Origin: Candidatus Nitrosocosmicus arcticus
Lineage (GTDB): Archaea > Thermoproteota > Nitrososphaeria > Nitrososphaerales > Nitrososphaeraceae
Direction of reading: 5' to 3'
Length of the DNA: 64,000 nucleotides
Assembly (NCBI RefSeq): GCF_007826885.1
Contig: NZ_ML675579.1
Coordinates: 955 to 64,954, forward strand
Shown here: in pieces, positions 17,264 through 26,304 of the stretch
How positions within the stretch are numbered: the stretch's first letter is position 1
How the letters are laid out: the number at the start of each line of letters is the position of its first letter
The notes under the pieces: generated by a model
What the model was told of the DNA's origin: nothing
The model's database searches: none
Seen by the model: only the letters and a program-made list of their open reading frames with translations
Program-made: the position numbers and the translations under genes

Positions 17264-17909
17264 TTGCTATAAAAGTTTTTAAATTCGATTCCATATGAGG
17301 AAACATAATAAATAAATTAATTATTAATTTCATTAAAAAATCTGTCCGTACGGCTTGATACATTTACATCCCTTTGTTCTATATTAAATCAGGCCAGGCC
17401 GAGTTTGTCAAGTGTCTATAACCGAAATTTCTCCCAAGCTGTTTTTGCTAAATAGGTCATAGTTTTGATCATAAATTCCTATATTTAACAAAAATTTAAT
17501 TTTTTCTGGAGGTTTATCCTGTATGATTCACATGATAAATATGCTCAATCAATCACTTTGCAACAGTAGAATTAAGATAAATCTTATTATTTGGAGCCCT
17601 TAAGGGGCTCTAATCATGTTTGCTAAATAAGCACCCATGAGAGAACTTGATATCAATATAACCTTAACATATTTATGAATTATGATGAATAGTTACTTCA
17701 ACTTCCAAAGGATAATTTCTTTTCTTTTAATCATTTTGACATGTTGGACCGAGATAAATTTTAAGAAGATAACTAATTGAAGAGGGATTCCTAAGGATAT
17801 AGAATTTTTCCACATTACCATAATTTCCTTGATAATTTATCAAGGCGTCCATCCTAAATCGTAGCAATAATAAACCCCGATAGTTCATACTAGTACATAG
17901 TTACCTTTA
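17264..17909. other. 646-bp intergenic region with one GC-rich hairpin
   Basis: No gene seen. The only clear structure is gagccc-ttaag-gggctc at 17594-17610 (6-bp stem, 5-nt loop), which stands out from the AT-rich surroundings. It is not followed by a T-run, so a terminator call is weak. The motif tgctaaata occurs twice (near 17446 and 17620). Confidence 0.4.
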
Positions 17910-18215
17910 ATGATAGTCAGAGTTTATTTTTATAAAGAAACTAATCCTGAAATCATGCTTAGCTCAAGCAAATTAAGTCGACAAGCCCTCTCTACAATAT
18001 ATGAATTGGTATGGGAAGTAGAATTTAAGAATATTCTTAACCCGGGGAGAGTTTGGATAAAGTTCGTGGAAGAAGTAAATCCATTTGGGATTCCTCTAAA
18101 ATACAAACGACATCATTCCAAGATAACTATGGGCGATATCATTCAGATCTCTGAAGATTTTTACATTGTATTTGATGTTGGTGTAAAAAAAATCACCATG
18201 ATTGATCGGTTCTAA
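17910..18215 (+). CDS. Hypothetical protein, 101 residues
   Basis: Not recognised. The sequence begins MIVRVYFYKETNPEIML and continues with a predicted helix, WEVEFKN, a VWIKFVEEVNPFG strand and GDIIQISEDFYIVFDVG, suggesting an alpha/beta fold with beta strands at the end. The gene ends just before another long gap. Composition and a clean ATG support it as real. Confidence 0.6.
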   Translation: MIVRVYFYKETNPEIMLSSSKLSRQALSTIYELVWEVEFKNILNPGRVWIKFVEEVNPFGIPLKYKRHHSKITMGDIIQISEDFYIVFDVGVKKITMIDRF

Positions 18216-18537
18216 TTTTATATTTTTGTAATGTTGTTTCGCTTAAAAGCCTTGTCGAAGGAATTTGAATTATGCTTAGATAATCCATTATGCTCTACTC
18301 TTCACATGCTTTTCTCATTCCAGAATCTCAATCGCCTAAAATGAGTGGTATCTCCGGTTAGATAGTGAGGGGTTATTAAATTTTTCAATCATGATACATA
18401 TCTTCCATACATTGAAGATCTCGAGGGAGTTGGGTAAAAGTAGGGTAAAAGTAGTGATAATATTCAAATAGATTAAAGTCTGCTGCTACCACAAATCCAA
18501 AATTAAAAATATTCTCAAATAGAACTATCAACATAAT
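18216..18537. other. Intergenic, no gene seen
   Basis: 322 bp. A short tandem gtaaaagtagg/gtaaaagtagt (near 18434-18455) is the only pattern noticed; the right end must contain the promoter of the ion-channel gene. Confidence 0.4.
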
Positions 18538-19341
18538 ATGCTTACTTCGATAAGAAAAATAATTAACTATCCTGCCTTTAATCATTTCATAACTTTAGTA
18601 ATCTTATTGCAAGCCGCAGTTTTAGTATTAGAAACAATTCCAGTTTTTAATGACTATTATTCAATATTTGAATTTATTAGTTCTATAGTATTGGTTGTTT
18701 ACATAGTCGAAGCTGCCTTAAAAATTACCGCCTCATACCCTCACTTCTCAACTTATTTCAAGAATGGTTGGAATATTTTAGATTTTTCAATCATTGTACT
18801 CTCTCTGCTACCTCTTAGCGGAGGATACACAACCATCGCTCGTTTAATAAGACTCTTGCGAGTTACAAGGCTGACCAACCGATCTAAGGAAATGTCTGTC
18901 GTCATAATGACAATTATGAAATCAATCCCTAGTATGGTAAATATCTTTTTACTTTTAGCCCTACTCTTTTTTATGTATGGTATTGCTGGATATCATTTAT
19001 TTAGTGATATAGACCCAGTTCATTGGGGCTCCTTACCCAAATCAGTTTTGACTTTATTCGAAATATTAACTCTGGAGGGATGGATCGAAGTTATGGCCCC
19101 CGCCACTCATGTAAATCCCCTATACGGGATTTTCTTTATTAGTTTCATAGTGATAGGAACGTTTATAGTTATTAATATTTTTGTAGCCGTAATCGTAAGA
19201 AAATCTGAGGAAGCGTACAAACAATTGGAAATGAATATAGGTAATCCTGTTACCCAGAAGGAAATATTATTTGAAATGAAGGAAATAAGGAAGAAAATTG
19301 AGGATTTGGAATCCAGACTCTCAACCTTGTTTTTGGACTAG
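18538..19341 (+). CDS. Voltage-gated cation channel of the BacNav/CavMr type, filter TLEGW
   Basis: A 267-residue six-TM channel subunit expected to form a homotetramer. S1 is about 13-32, S2 43-64 (acidic E58), S3 78-92 (D82 in WNILDFSIIV), and S4 99-118 with arginines at 102, 105, 108 and 111, the voltage-sensing spacing. S5 is about 131-153, the pore helix runs to the filter TLEGW at 178-182, and S6 is 194-220. A C-terminal helix (243-264, EMKEIRKKIEDLESRL) fits the family's four-stranded coiled coil. Bacterial sodium channels have TLESW; the glycine here matches the calcium-permeable CavMr type and animal Cav repeats I and III. Calcium permeability is inference. Confidence 0.88.
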   Translation: MLTSIRKIINYPAFNHFITLVILLQAAVLVLETIPVFNDYYSIFEFISSIVLVVYIVEAALKITASYPHFSTYFKNGWNILDFSIIVLSLLPLSGGYTTIARLIRLLRVTRLTNRSKEMSVVIMTIMKSIPSMVNIFLLLALLFFMYGIAGYHLFSDIDPVHWGSLPKSVLTLFEILTLEGWIEVMAPATHVNPLYGIFFISFIVIGTFIVINIFVAVIVRKSEEAYKQLEMNIGNPVTQKEILFEMKEIRKKIEDLESRLSTLFLD

Positions 19342-19650
19342 TAGAATTGGAAGTACTGATACCACTCCTACTAGCAGTGTTTATATTATCTAGTACTTTT
19401 TTTATACTCTAATTCAAATCTCAATTTCTTTTCTATCATGAACCTTTCATTTCCGTTCTAATAAGGTCCATAATAAATCAAATTTATGGCCTAAAGTGAT
19501 TAAACCCTAATTACTTTTTCATTGATAGATGATGGATTGCAAAAGTTTTCTGAGGATTTTTTATAGTACTTGATATTCAATAAAAAGCTAGTAAGGAATA
19601 ATTTATTTGAATTTTGATTAGTTTGTTAGATGTTTTGTTTAAAGGAATGG
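19342..19650. other. Intergenic, no gene seen
   Basis: Spacer between two convergent genes; AT-rich, no motif or structure recognised. Confidence 0.45.
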
Positions 19651-19668
19651 TAAAAAAAAGAAGGAGGT
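19651..19668 (-). terminator. Poly-T terminator of repeat-protein paralogue C
   Basis: On the minus strand, eight T residues follow acctccttc after the stop codon. Together with the last codons this forms a 33-nt block (19651-19683) identical to 13388-13420. Confidence 0.6.
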
Positions 19669-19941
19669 TTATTGTTGGCCTAAGGCTAAATTGCCTTCGT
19701 TATTCTGGAATAATAAACCTACATTGTTGCATGATGCTAATGTGAATTCTCCAGAAACACATTGTGCGTTTTGTTCATTTACTTGTCCTTGCTCAATTTC
19801 TTGCTCTGCATCATTGTGTTTCTTGTTTTTTCCGCCTGCATATGCCAAGTTATCACCAAGGGCTACGACTGAACCAATTAAGGCTGCTGCAATAAACATT
19901 GCAAATATTCCGACTTTATAGTTTTTTGTTATGTTACTCAT
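19669..19941 (-). CDS. Secreted single-unit C-x9-C repeat protein (paralogue C)
   Basis: 90 residues: a signal peptide (hydrophobic VGIFAMFIAAALIGSVVALG, cleavage near AYA) and one repeat unit, with a charged segment (GGKNKKHNDAEQEIEQGQ), C-x9-C (QCVSGEFTLASCNN) and the closing NNEGNLALGQQ. It is the minimal member of the family, showing the unit can stand alone. The final codons, stop and terminator match paralogue A exactly over 33 nt although the genes are 6 kb apart and on opposite strands. Confidence 0.8.
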   Translation of the reverse strand: MSNITKNYKVGIFAMFIAAALIGSVVALGDNLAYAGGKNKKHNDAEQEIEQGQVNEQNAQCVSGEFTLASCNNVGLLFQNNEGNLALGQQ

Positions 19942-20313
19942 TATTATCTAAATATATACCTGAATTTTAATATATCATAGTTTTGATACTCGTTACTGTA
20001 TTATTTCTATGTATGTATTTGCTCTTAATTTGTAATGGAAAATGATTTCGATATTATTTATTAGATTGTTACTAGTATAAATAAATAGATATGATATTAC
20101 TGTACAAATATGAAAAAAACCTTCTTTGAACCCTCGCGTCGTCAATCAATCAACTGCAAGACATTTTTAAGGATAAAGGGTGTGTATTAAAAATTTGCAA
20201 TCTTATTGTTCTTATAGTTGTCGCAGGTTTTGAATTATTTTAGGGACTTTATTTCCATTTAAAATGAATTCCAAGTTTTTAAATGAGCACTCTAATATTG
20301 TTAGTGAAGTAAT
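19942..20313. other. Intergenic, no gene seen
   Basis: 372 bp between divergent genes. The left end has AT-rich TATA-like elements for paralogue C; the rest shows nothing recognisable. Confidence 0.45.
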
Positions 20314-20322
20314 TTGACAGAA

Positions 20323-20772
20323 ATGAATTCAGAAGAGGTTATGAACTTTTTAAATCTTGGCACAATGACCGCAAAAGTTTCTACAGCAACTTTAGATGGT
20401 ATTCCTCACGTTGCACCAGTTTGGTTTGTTATTGATTATGATCCTCTTAGCAACAATAATAATGACTTAACAGTTATTTTTACAACATTTCATAATTCAG
20501 TGAAGGCAAGGCATTTGATTTCAAATCCTAGAGTATGTCTCTGTGTAGATGATCAAAAACCTCCTTTTTCTTTTACCATAATCAGTGGAATCGCAGAAAT
20601 AGATCAAGAACCTAAATATGACGAACTTTTTAGTCTGACCAGCCGCTTGGCTGAACGATACATGGGAAAAGAGAATGCTGAAAAATACGGTAAGAGAAAC
20701 GCCGTAAAAGGGGAATGTATTATAAAAATAAAACCCACTAAAATAATTGCCCAGAAGGATGTTTCCGACTAG
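20323..20772 (+). CDS. Pyridoxamine-phosphate-oxidase-fold (PPOX) flavin/F420-binding protein
   Basis: About 149 residues with a split-barrel PPOX fold: GTMTAKVSTATLDGIPHVAPVWF (first strands), VIFTTFHNSVKARHLISNPRVCLCVDD (nucleotide-binding region) and FTIISGIAEI. In archaea many such proteins use F420 and reduce or oxidise small cofactors; others bind FMN or heme. The substrate is unknown. The frame also allows a TTG start nine bases earlier (20314); the ATG at 20323 is favoured. No operon partner is visible. Confidence 0.8.
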   Translation: MNSEEVMNFLNLGTMTAKVSTATLDGIPHVAPVWFVIDYDPLSNNNNDLTVIFTTFHNSVKARHLISNPRVCLCVDDQKPPFSFTIISGIAEIDQEPKYDELFSLTSRLAERYMGKENAEKYGKRNAVKGECIIKIKPTKIIAQKDVSD

Positions 20773-21010
20773 TAGGGCGTTTTTTGTTTTTTGTTTCGTC
20801 AATCTTGATAACTAACCTTTAATTTTAATTGGTTATTGGAAATTTGTGCAATAGGTTAAGTTTGGTGGACAAAAATAAGATATTTAATTTCATAGTTAAG
20901 CACAAAATCATACCGACTCCAATACCCTCAAACATTAAACTATTTTCTTGATATTTTCGAATTTTATAATTAAGTACAACTATTTAAGTCATGATGTACA
21001 AAAACAATTA

Positions 21011-21469
21011 ATGAAATATTTATCATTATTGCTGCTTTCAGTATTGTTTATACCGTTAGTTCAGGTGGCCCATGCACAAAATATTATAGACCAAATTGGT
21101 CAAGCCTTCAATAATTTAACCTCCGGAATGATGGGTGGTAATGAAACTAACCAAACATCAAGCAACAGTTCCAGTTCCAGTGCCGGTTCAGCTAACCAAA
21201 CATCAAGCAACAGTTCCAGTTCCAGTGCCGGTTCAGCTAACCAAACATCAAGCAACAGTTCCAGTGCCGGTTCAGCTAACCAATCATCAACTGATGTTGG
21301 CTCATTTCAAGAGTTACAGAATTTAACATCTGGAAATCAAGAAATGTTATCTAATAATACATCCATAGCAGGTGAGAATACCTCATTAGGACAAGGAATG
21401 GAAAAGGAACAATTTGTAGAGACTGAAAATCAAAGCAATGCATTAGCATCTGCAAATAATACACAGTGA
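21011..21469 (+). CDS. Secreted Asn/Ser-rich low-complexity protein
   Basis: 152 residues from the ATG at 21011, where a clear signal peptide begins (KYLSLLLLSVLFIPLVQVAHA). The frame is open further upstream, but that part is not signal-like. The mature part has an amphipathic start (IIDQIGQAFNNLTSGMM), then three tandem NQTSSNSSSSSAGSA units, then an Asn/Ser-rich tail with many N-x-S/T sites. This is a typical archaeal surface or matrix protein, heavily glycosylatable. Function unknown. Confidence 0.75.
   Translation: MKYLSLLLLSVLFIPLVQVAHAQNIIDQIGQAFNNLTSGMMGGNETNQTSSNSSSSSAGSANQTSSNSSSSSAGSANQTSSNSSSAGSANQSSTDVGSFQELQNLTSGNQEMLSNNTSIAGENTSLGQGMEKEQFVETENQSNALASANNTQ
21149..21277 (+). repeat. 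45-bp tandem repeats coding Ser/Asn units
   Basis: Two identical 45-bp units (21149-21193, 21194-21238) and a third of 39 bp (21239-21277) that lacks one ttccag hexamer. Length change is in multiples of three, so the frame is preserved. Confidence 0.8.
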
Positions 21470-21962
21470 GGGATTTCTATTCTCTCCAATAATCTATAAC
21501 TAGATTCATTTTTTAGATTCAGTTATTTATTTATAAAATATATTTAGTCAGTTTGTCACTGAACGTTTACTCACTAATTACTAGAAAATATTAAATAACA
21601 CTTGTTCAAGTTGAGTTGATGTTCCATCTTAATGTGACATTATGATTCAATAATACATTTAATCTTGCTTCTGTTCAAATTCATCACAAATCAGTTTGTA
21701 CCAGTGTCATTCGGTATCGAATTAATGGTATTTAATAGCATATTCATAAACTTCTAAACTTAATTATTCTCTTCAGATGTTTTAGTATGAATTTTGAATT
21801 ATAGTACTGATTGAATCAACATCCTATAGCCCCTGTATACTATTAAGTTTTTTGTTGCAGAACCTCCAACAATAACGTTACTTTATATAATGCCAGATAG
21901 GTTTTGAGCCGGAAGATTTCTATCCCAAATATTTATATAAATATTGTTAACTAAATACCCTA
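21470..21962. other. Intergenic, promoter at its right end
   Basis: 493 bp without a recognisable gene. A TATA-like element (atttatataaat) about 24 nt before the ATG at 21963 is the only signal I can support. Confidence 0.45.
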
Positions 21963-22400
21963 ATGAAATCGTTTATGAAATTAGTTGTTCCAGTTATCAT
22001 GTCCATAAGCTTGATGGTGATTTTAAGTACAACAAGCTATAGCAGTTATGGTCAAACGGTAGCAAATACCACTACCACTACCATTACTGATACCGCTCCT
22101 GTTAACTCTAGTAATCAAACTAACCAGAATGTAAGTCAACCCGTCCAAGGGGAAATTAACCAAGCAGAACAACAAATACCAACACAGTCAAATCAAACTA
22201 ATTCTACATCAGATTCTTCAGATTCACTGATGAATGAAAGATTATTAAATTACACAAATGACGCTATTTTGGCATTGAACGACGACAATGAGACTGCCAT
22301 ACAGCAAAACCTGGTTCAAATTCAAAATACTTTGATAAAGGCAATTGGGAAACCCGTGGTAATTGTTCCAGCCCCTGCACTCGATCTAGATTCTGATTAG
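21963..22400 (+). CDS. Secreted Thr/Asn/Gln-rich hypothetical protein
   Basis: 145 residues with an N-terminal signal peptide (FMKLVVPVIMSISLMVILSTTS). The mature part is Thr- and Asn-rich (residues 35-85) with several N-x-S/T sites, followed by a more ordered C-terminal helix pair (LLNYTNDAILALNDDNETA, IQNTLIKAIG) and an acidic end. The combination of a disordered stalk and a small domain suggests a surface protein. Not recognised further. Confidence 0.72.
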   Translation: MKSFMKLVVPVIMSISLMVILSTTSYSSYGQTVANTTTTTITDTAPVNSSNQTNQNVSQPVQGEINQAEQQIPTQSNQTNSTSDSSDSLMNERLLNYTNDAILALNDDNETAIQQNLVQIQNTLIKAIGKPVVIVPAPALDLDSD

Positions 22401-22554
22401 AAATCAGTTCAACCTTTATTATTTTTTAAATTTGAGCTATTTGCACATATCAATCAAACCCGCCAACCAAACAACCCAAACCAACCAGTTACATCTGTCT
22501 TTTTTCATAATTCTGGAAAGATTAATTTATGCGAGATGTGGTTTAACTGTATAG

Positions 22555-22965
22555 TTGCTAACCGAATCCACCATAGATAATAAACATTCTATTGTATTGG
22601 TAGAGAATGATATTGACGTCGCTAATATTTTAGCCGGTCATTTCACGTTGGCCAAGTTTAAAGTATACAAGACTACGAGTGCTATAGAATGTCTTGATAA
22701 ACTAAAGGAATTGAAAAATAAGGTGGATGCAATATTAATCAACGGCACCATTGCCGCCGACAGAGGTCCAATGTTAATCGTAAATATACGAAAATTAACT
22801 CTTGATGTAAAGATTTTTGCACTTGCTGAAAACGAAACCAGCAAGACCAGGGTTCTAGATTATGGTGCAGATGAGTTTGCGGTAAAACCAATCAGTCCAA
22901 CTACTGTCGTAGAAAAAATAAGTATGTTACTGATGAAGAAGCCTATAGAATCTCAAATCAGATAA
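22555..22965 (+). CDS. Degenerate receiver-domain protein lacking the phospho-acceptor aspartate
   Basis: 136 residues with the receiver fold. The acidic pocket is ENDID (17-21) and K111 (VKPIS) is conserved. The phosphorylation site is Asn63 in AILINGTIA where Asp is expected, so normal phosphorylation is not possible. It starts at TTG, immediately after an in-frame stop, and no ATG fits. The gene lies just before a wrecked histidine kinase; the pair may once have worked together. It could be a pseudo-receiver with a binding role, or on the way to loss. Confidence 0.75.
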   Translation: MLTESTIDNKHSIVLVENDIDVANILAGHFTLAKFKVYKTTSAIECLDKLKELKNKVDAILINGTIAADRGPMLIVNIRKLTLDVKIFALAENETSKTRVLDYGADEFAVKPISPTTVVEKISMLLMKKPIESQIR

Positions 22966-22974
22966 ATAAATGCA

Positions 22975-23914
22975 TTTTTGATTCCATCAAACCTCATAAT
23001 ACATTTCAGAATTATCCTTGTCCTTCGGTATTATTCTGGGCCCCAAATTCTACCCCCATAGACTCTATCAACAAATACACGTTGTTATTTGATGTGCAAT
23101 GGAGTAGAGCAGAATTGGCCGGGAGACTATATTTTCAAGACATAATGCAAAGAAACTTGATTGATACAATAGCGCATGAATTGTGTACTCCTACACTAGC
23201 AATTTTAGGATACTCGGAAATGGCTACGATAGATATTGACAACAATAAGGCAGGTCAATCCTACAAACAATATTTTGGTTCTATTATACGAAACGCCAAC
23301 AGATTAAACTCTCGTAATAAACATATTAAATATTGCTAAAATAGACGATACAACTTTCAATTTGAATAAGGAAGAATGCAACATTCATGATATGGTCTCT
23401 GAAGCAGTAACGATTATATGTATGTATTTAAGACCTATAACAATCTTAAAAACAAGAGTATTCAATTTGAGGTGTCTGAAAGTACAGAGAAATCGATAAA
23501 AGCAAATGTAGATAGAATTCGAATTTATGAAGTGTTAACAAATATATTTAATAATTCGGTAGAATTGATTGAATCCATTGGCGCAAGTAAAGTACAAGTT
23601 ACTGTTGTAGATAGACATTATTTAAACAAAATAAGTCAAGTTAAAAGTCATGATTACGAAAATTTAATAAAGCATTATGACACACACGATAATGACAATT
23701 TATTCTGGTCCACATAAAGGATGATGGAAAAGGAATGGACAAAAATGTTCTTTCTAAATTATTTAACAAATTTGTCTCTACAGTTGATAATCACATAGGG
23801 TTGGGACTGTATGTTTCAAAATATATTGCAGATTCTCATGGTGGTAGAATTTGAGCCCAGAATAATACCGAAGGACAAGGATCGACTTTTTCATTTGTAC
23901 TTCCTCTTGCATAA
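22975..23914 (+). pseudogene. Histidine kinase pseudogene with at least three frameshifts and one internal stop
   Basis: Reading through all frames reconstructs the kinase core: FQDIMQRNLIDTIAHELCTPTLAILGYSE cut in two by nothing but then frameshifts near 23310 (before LVINILNIAKIDDTTFNLNK), near 23425 (before KTYNNLKNKSIQFEV) and near 23705 (before VHIKDDGKGMDK). A TGA at 23852-23854 interrupts SHGGRI/AQNN before the terminal FSFVLPLA. H-box, N-box and ATP-binding glycines are recognisable, but no single frame holds them. The sensor portion is missing or unrecognisable. This is clear decay, not annotation noise. Confidence 0.88.
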
Positions 23915-24114
23915 GTTCTTATAAAAGTAAAGAAACGCATTCATAATTAGTATCATTTAGTTGAGATATCTGGTTAAAGAATTTGTTTTCCTGTCCTTTT
24001 GTGTAATCTATGGACAATCTCTTGTGAGCACACAGGTAAATGTTGATGGACTTGTTAAATTTATCATGTATTTTCTAATTTAAATACGTTGTAATTGTTA
24101 TAATTTTTTATCAC

Positions 24115-25809
24115 ATGAATTATGATATCTTATACTCGATTAACTATCACGAAATGACAAAACATTCTGAATTTAGTGTTATGAATTCAAATTACTTTCT
24201 GGATTGGAGTAATCGGCCTAAACCCTTTAAAGTGTATAAAGACTTATCTTCTTTGCCTCTTCCAATAGATTTTCCTCATCCCACCTTGAATGCTGTTACA
24301 GCAATCAGCAATTTATCTAGTAACGATAAATCACTTAATAACAAGAACCAAATTCCTTCTCCATTATCCTCTTCTAAGGATATTTCGAAAATTATTACAT
24401 TATCTGATTTATCATCCCTGTTGTTTTATTCTTATGGTATAACACGCGTGATGCGGTTTAATTCTGTTGATTACTATATGCGCGCTGCTTCTGCTACAGG
24501 TGCGCTTTATCCGATAGAAATCTACGTGGTTGCTAAAGGTCTAGGTGCTGAATTGGATGCAGGAGTGTATCATTTTAATCCCGGTGAATTCAGTCTGTCT
24601 GCCATTCGTAAAGGTGATTATAGAAGCCTTCTAGGATCTATTGCCGGTAATAATACCGATATTACAACTTCTCCTATTTCCTTGATCTTTACTTCTTACG
24701 CCTGGAGAAATGCATGGAAATATCAATTACGATCTTATAGACATTGGTTTTGGGACGCGGGGGTTATAGTTGCTAACCTACTTGCGGTGACAGGTTCTAT
24801 GCAACTTTATACCAGATTAATAATGGGATTTCTGGACGACCAGTCTAACAGATTTCTGGGACTGGAAGATCAAAAAGAGGCCTCGATATTGATTGCAGCC
24901 ATTGATGTAGACGCTTTGAAAGACAAAGTTAACCAAGAGCAATCACTGCAAGAAAAGATTCTTGATTCATTTGCTCCAAAAGTTTATCCTCTTTCATTAG
25001 AAGAAATTGATTATCCTGAAATTTGGAAAGCTTACAACAGTTCTAAATTATTAGACAATGCTCAGGTGTCCGGGTGGATTAATCCCCAGAGGAAAGCAGA
25101 AGTTGACGAACTTGATAAAAAAGATAATCCTAGTCTTGGTACTTTGAGACAATATACTTTGCCCAAGTCTTCTATGGACGACAATGGCATTGATATTGGA
25201 AACAGCATTTTGAAGAGGGGTTCAACAAGACAATTTTCAAGACTACCAATCCCCTTTTTAACTTTATCTAATATTCTTTTGAATTCAACTAGAGGAATTC
25301 CGATGGATTACAAAAATGATTCAAATAGTTTAATTGATTTATATCTTGTAGTTAATGCCGTTGATGGGCTTGAAAAGGGCGGATATTTTTTTAATTCAAG
25401 AAATAATTCCATTGACCTGTTAAAGGATCGACTGAGTCGTAATATTTCAGGTCATCTTTGTTTGGATCAATCTCTTTTTGCAGATGCAAGCGCTGTGATA
25501 TTCATAATGACGGATCTTAAACATGTACTTGATATTTTGGGTAATAGGGGGTATAGAGCCACACAGATGGAAGCAGGGATTACTGCCGGAAAAATTTATC
25601 TTTTATCTTATGCCCATGGCCTGGGAGCGTCAGGTTCTACTTTTTATGATAATGAAGTGATCGAATTTTTCTCTCCTCATGCTAAACAAAAGGAAACATT
25701 GATTGCTATTGGAGTCGGAATTCCATCATACCGATCGAAACCAGGTAGAGTATTACCAGTAAGACTAACACGCGAACAAATGATAGGTGCATATAGTACA
25801 TTTAGTTGA
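24115..25809 (+). CDS. Tandem SagB-type nitroreductase-fold oxidoreductase
   Basis: 564 residues with two SagB/ThcOx-like flavin domains. The first (about 20-270) begins with YHEMTKHSEFSV, has FLDWSNRPKPFKVY and the SATGALYPIEIYVVAKGL block. The second (about 350-560) has KRGSTRQFSRLPIPF, NAVDGLEKGGYFFNS and GYRATQMEAGITAGKIYLLSYAHGLGASG. SagB-type enzymes oxidise azolines in modified peptides, but none of the usual cyclodehydratase or precursor genes lie nearby, so a different flavin role is possible. A TATA-like element is about 33 nt upstream of the ATG. Confidence 0.85.
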   Translation: MNYDILYSINYHEMTKHSEFSVMNSNYFLDWSNRPKPFKVYKDLSSLPLPIDFPHPTLNAVTAISNLSSNDKSLNNKNQIPSPLSSSKDISKIITLSDLSSLLFYSYGITRVMRFNSVDYYMRAASATGALYPIEIYVVAKGLGAELDAGVYHFNPGEFSLSAIRKGDYRSLLGSIAGNNTDITTSPISLIFTSYAWRNAWKYQLRSYRHWFWDAGVIVANLLAVTGSMQLYTRLIMGFLDDQSNRFLGLEDQKEASILIAAIDVDALKDKVNQEQSLQEKILDSFAPKVYPLSLEEIDYPEIWKAYNSSKLLDNAQVSGWINPQRKAEVDELDKKDNPSLGTLRQYTLPKSSMDDNGIDIGNSILKRGSTRQFSRLPIPFLTLSNILLNSTRGIPMDYKNDSNSLIDLYLVVNAVDGLEKGGYFFNSRNNSIDLLKDRLSRNISGHLCLDQSLFADASAVIFIMTDLKHVLDILGNRGYRATQMEAGITAGKIYLLSYAHGLGASGSTFYDNEVIEFFSPHAKQKETLIAIGVGIPSYRSKPGRVLPVRLTREQMIGAYSTFS

Positions 25810-26019
25810 ATTAGCTGGTCCTTGACCTCATTCACCTCCATAATTTGTGACGATCCTGTGATGCGATTGTTTTGAACTACATATCCATTGATTATCGTTT
25901 TCAAACATAAAAAAAGAGATCACAGTTCTTTCATTTCAAAACGATCAAGAGGGGTTCACTAGATTAGGGATATCGCGTAGAGGTGATATCTATTTAAAGC
26001 TTAATAAATATGAATAGTC

Positions 26020-26304
26020 ATGAGCGAACTTTCTAATAATAGTGAAAACGAAAATAAAAATAATAATTCTGACCAATCAAAGAACTCATCTAAAGAGCGC
26101 ACTTCACAATGGTCTGAATTAATTTCAGGAATCATAGACAAATTGACCGGCAAGGATTTGCAAGTCTCTTACTCCTTTGAAAATTTGGAAGTTGAGATCC
26201 CAAAAGCTTATGGCCCTGATGGTAAACAACTAGGAGGTGCAAAGTGGAGAGTAGATGGCAAAATAACTATATCCACGGAACTAATTAACGAAGAGAATAA
26301 ATAG
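26020..26304 (+). CDS. Hypothetical protein with disordered N terminus, 94 residues
   Basis: The first 28 residues are Asn/Ser/Lys-rich and probably disordered; the rest (SELISGIIDKLTGKDLQVSY, VEIPKAYGPDGKQLGGAKW, then RVDGKITIST) looks like a compact alpha/beta domain. A TATA-like box (tatttaaag) is centred about 25 nt before the ATG, supporting a leaderless start. I do not recognise the family. Confidence 0.72.
   Translation: MSELSNNSENENKNNNSDQSKNSSKERTSQWSELISGIIDKLTGKDLQVSYSFENLEVEIPKAYGPDGKQLGGAKWRVDGKITISTELINEENK

Noticed and set aside
18385-18585. Minus-strand frame overlapping the ion-channel start
   Set aside because: It overlaps the strongly supported channel gene antisense and has no family features.
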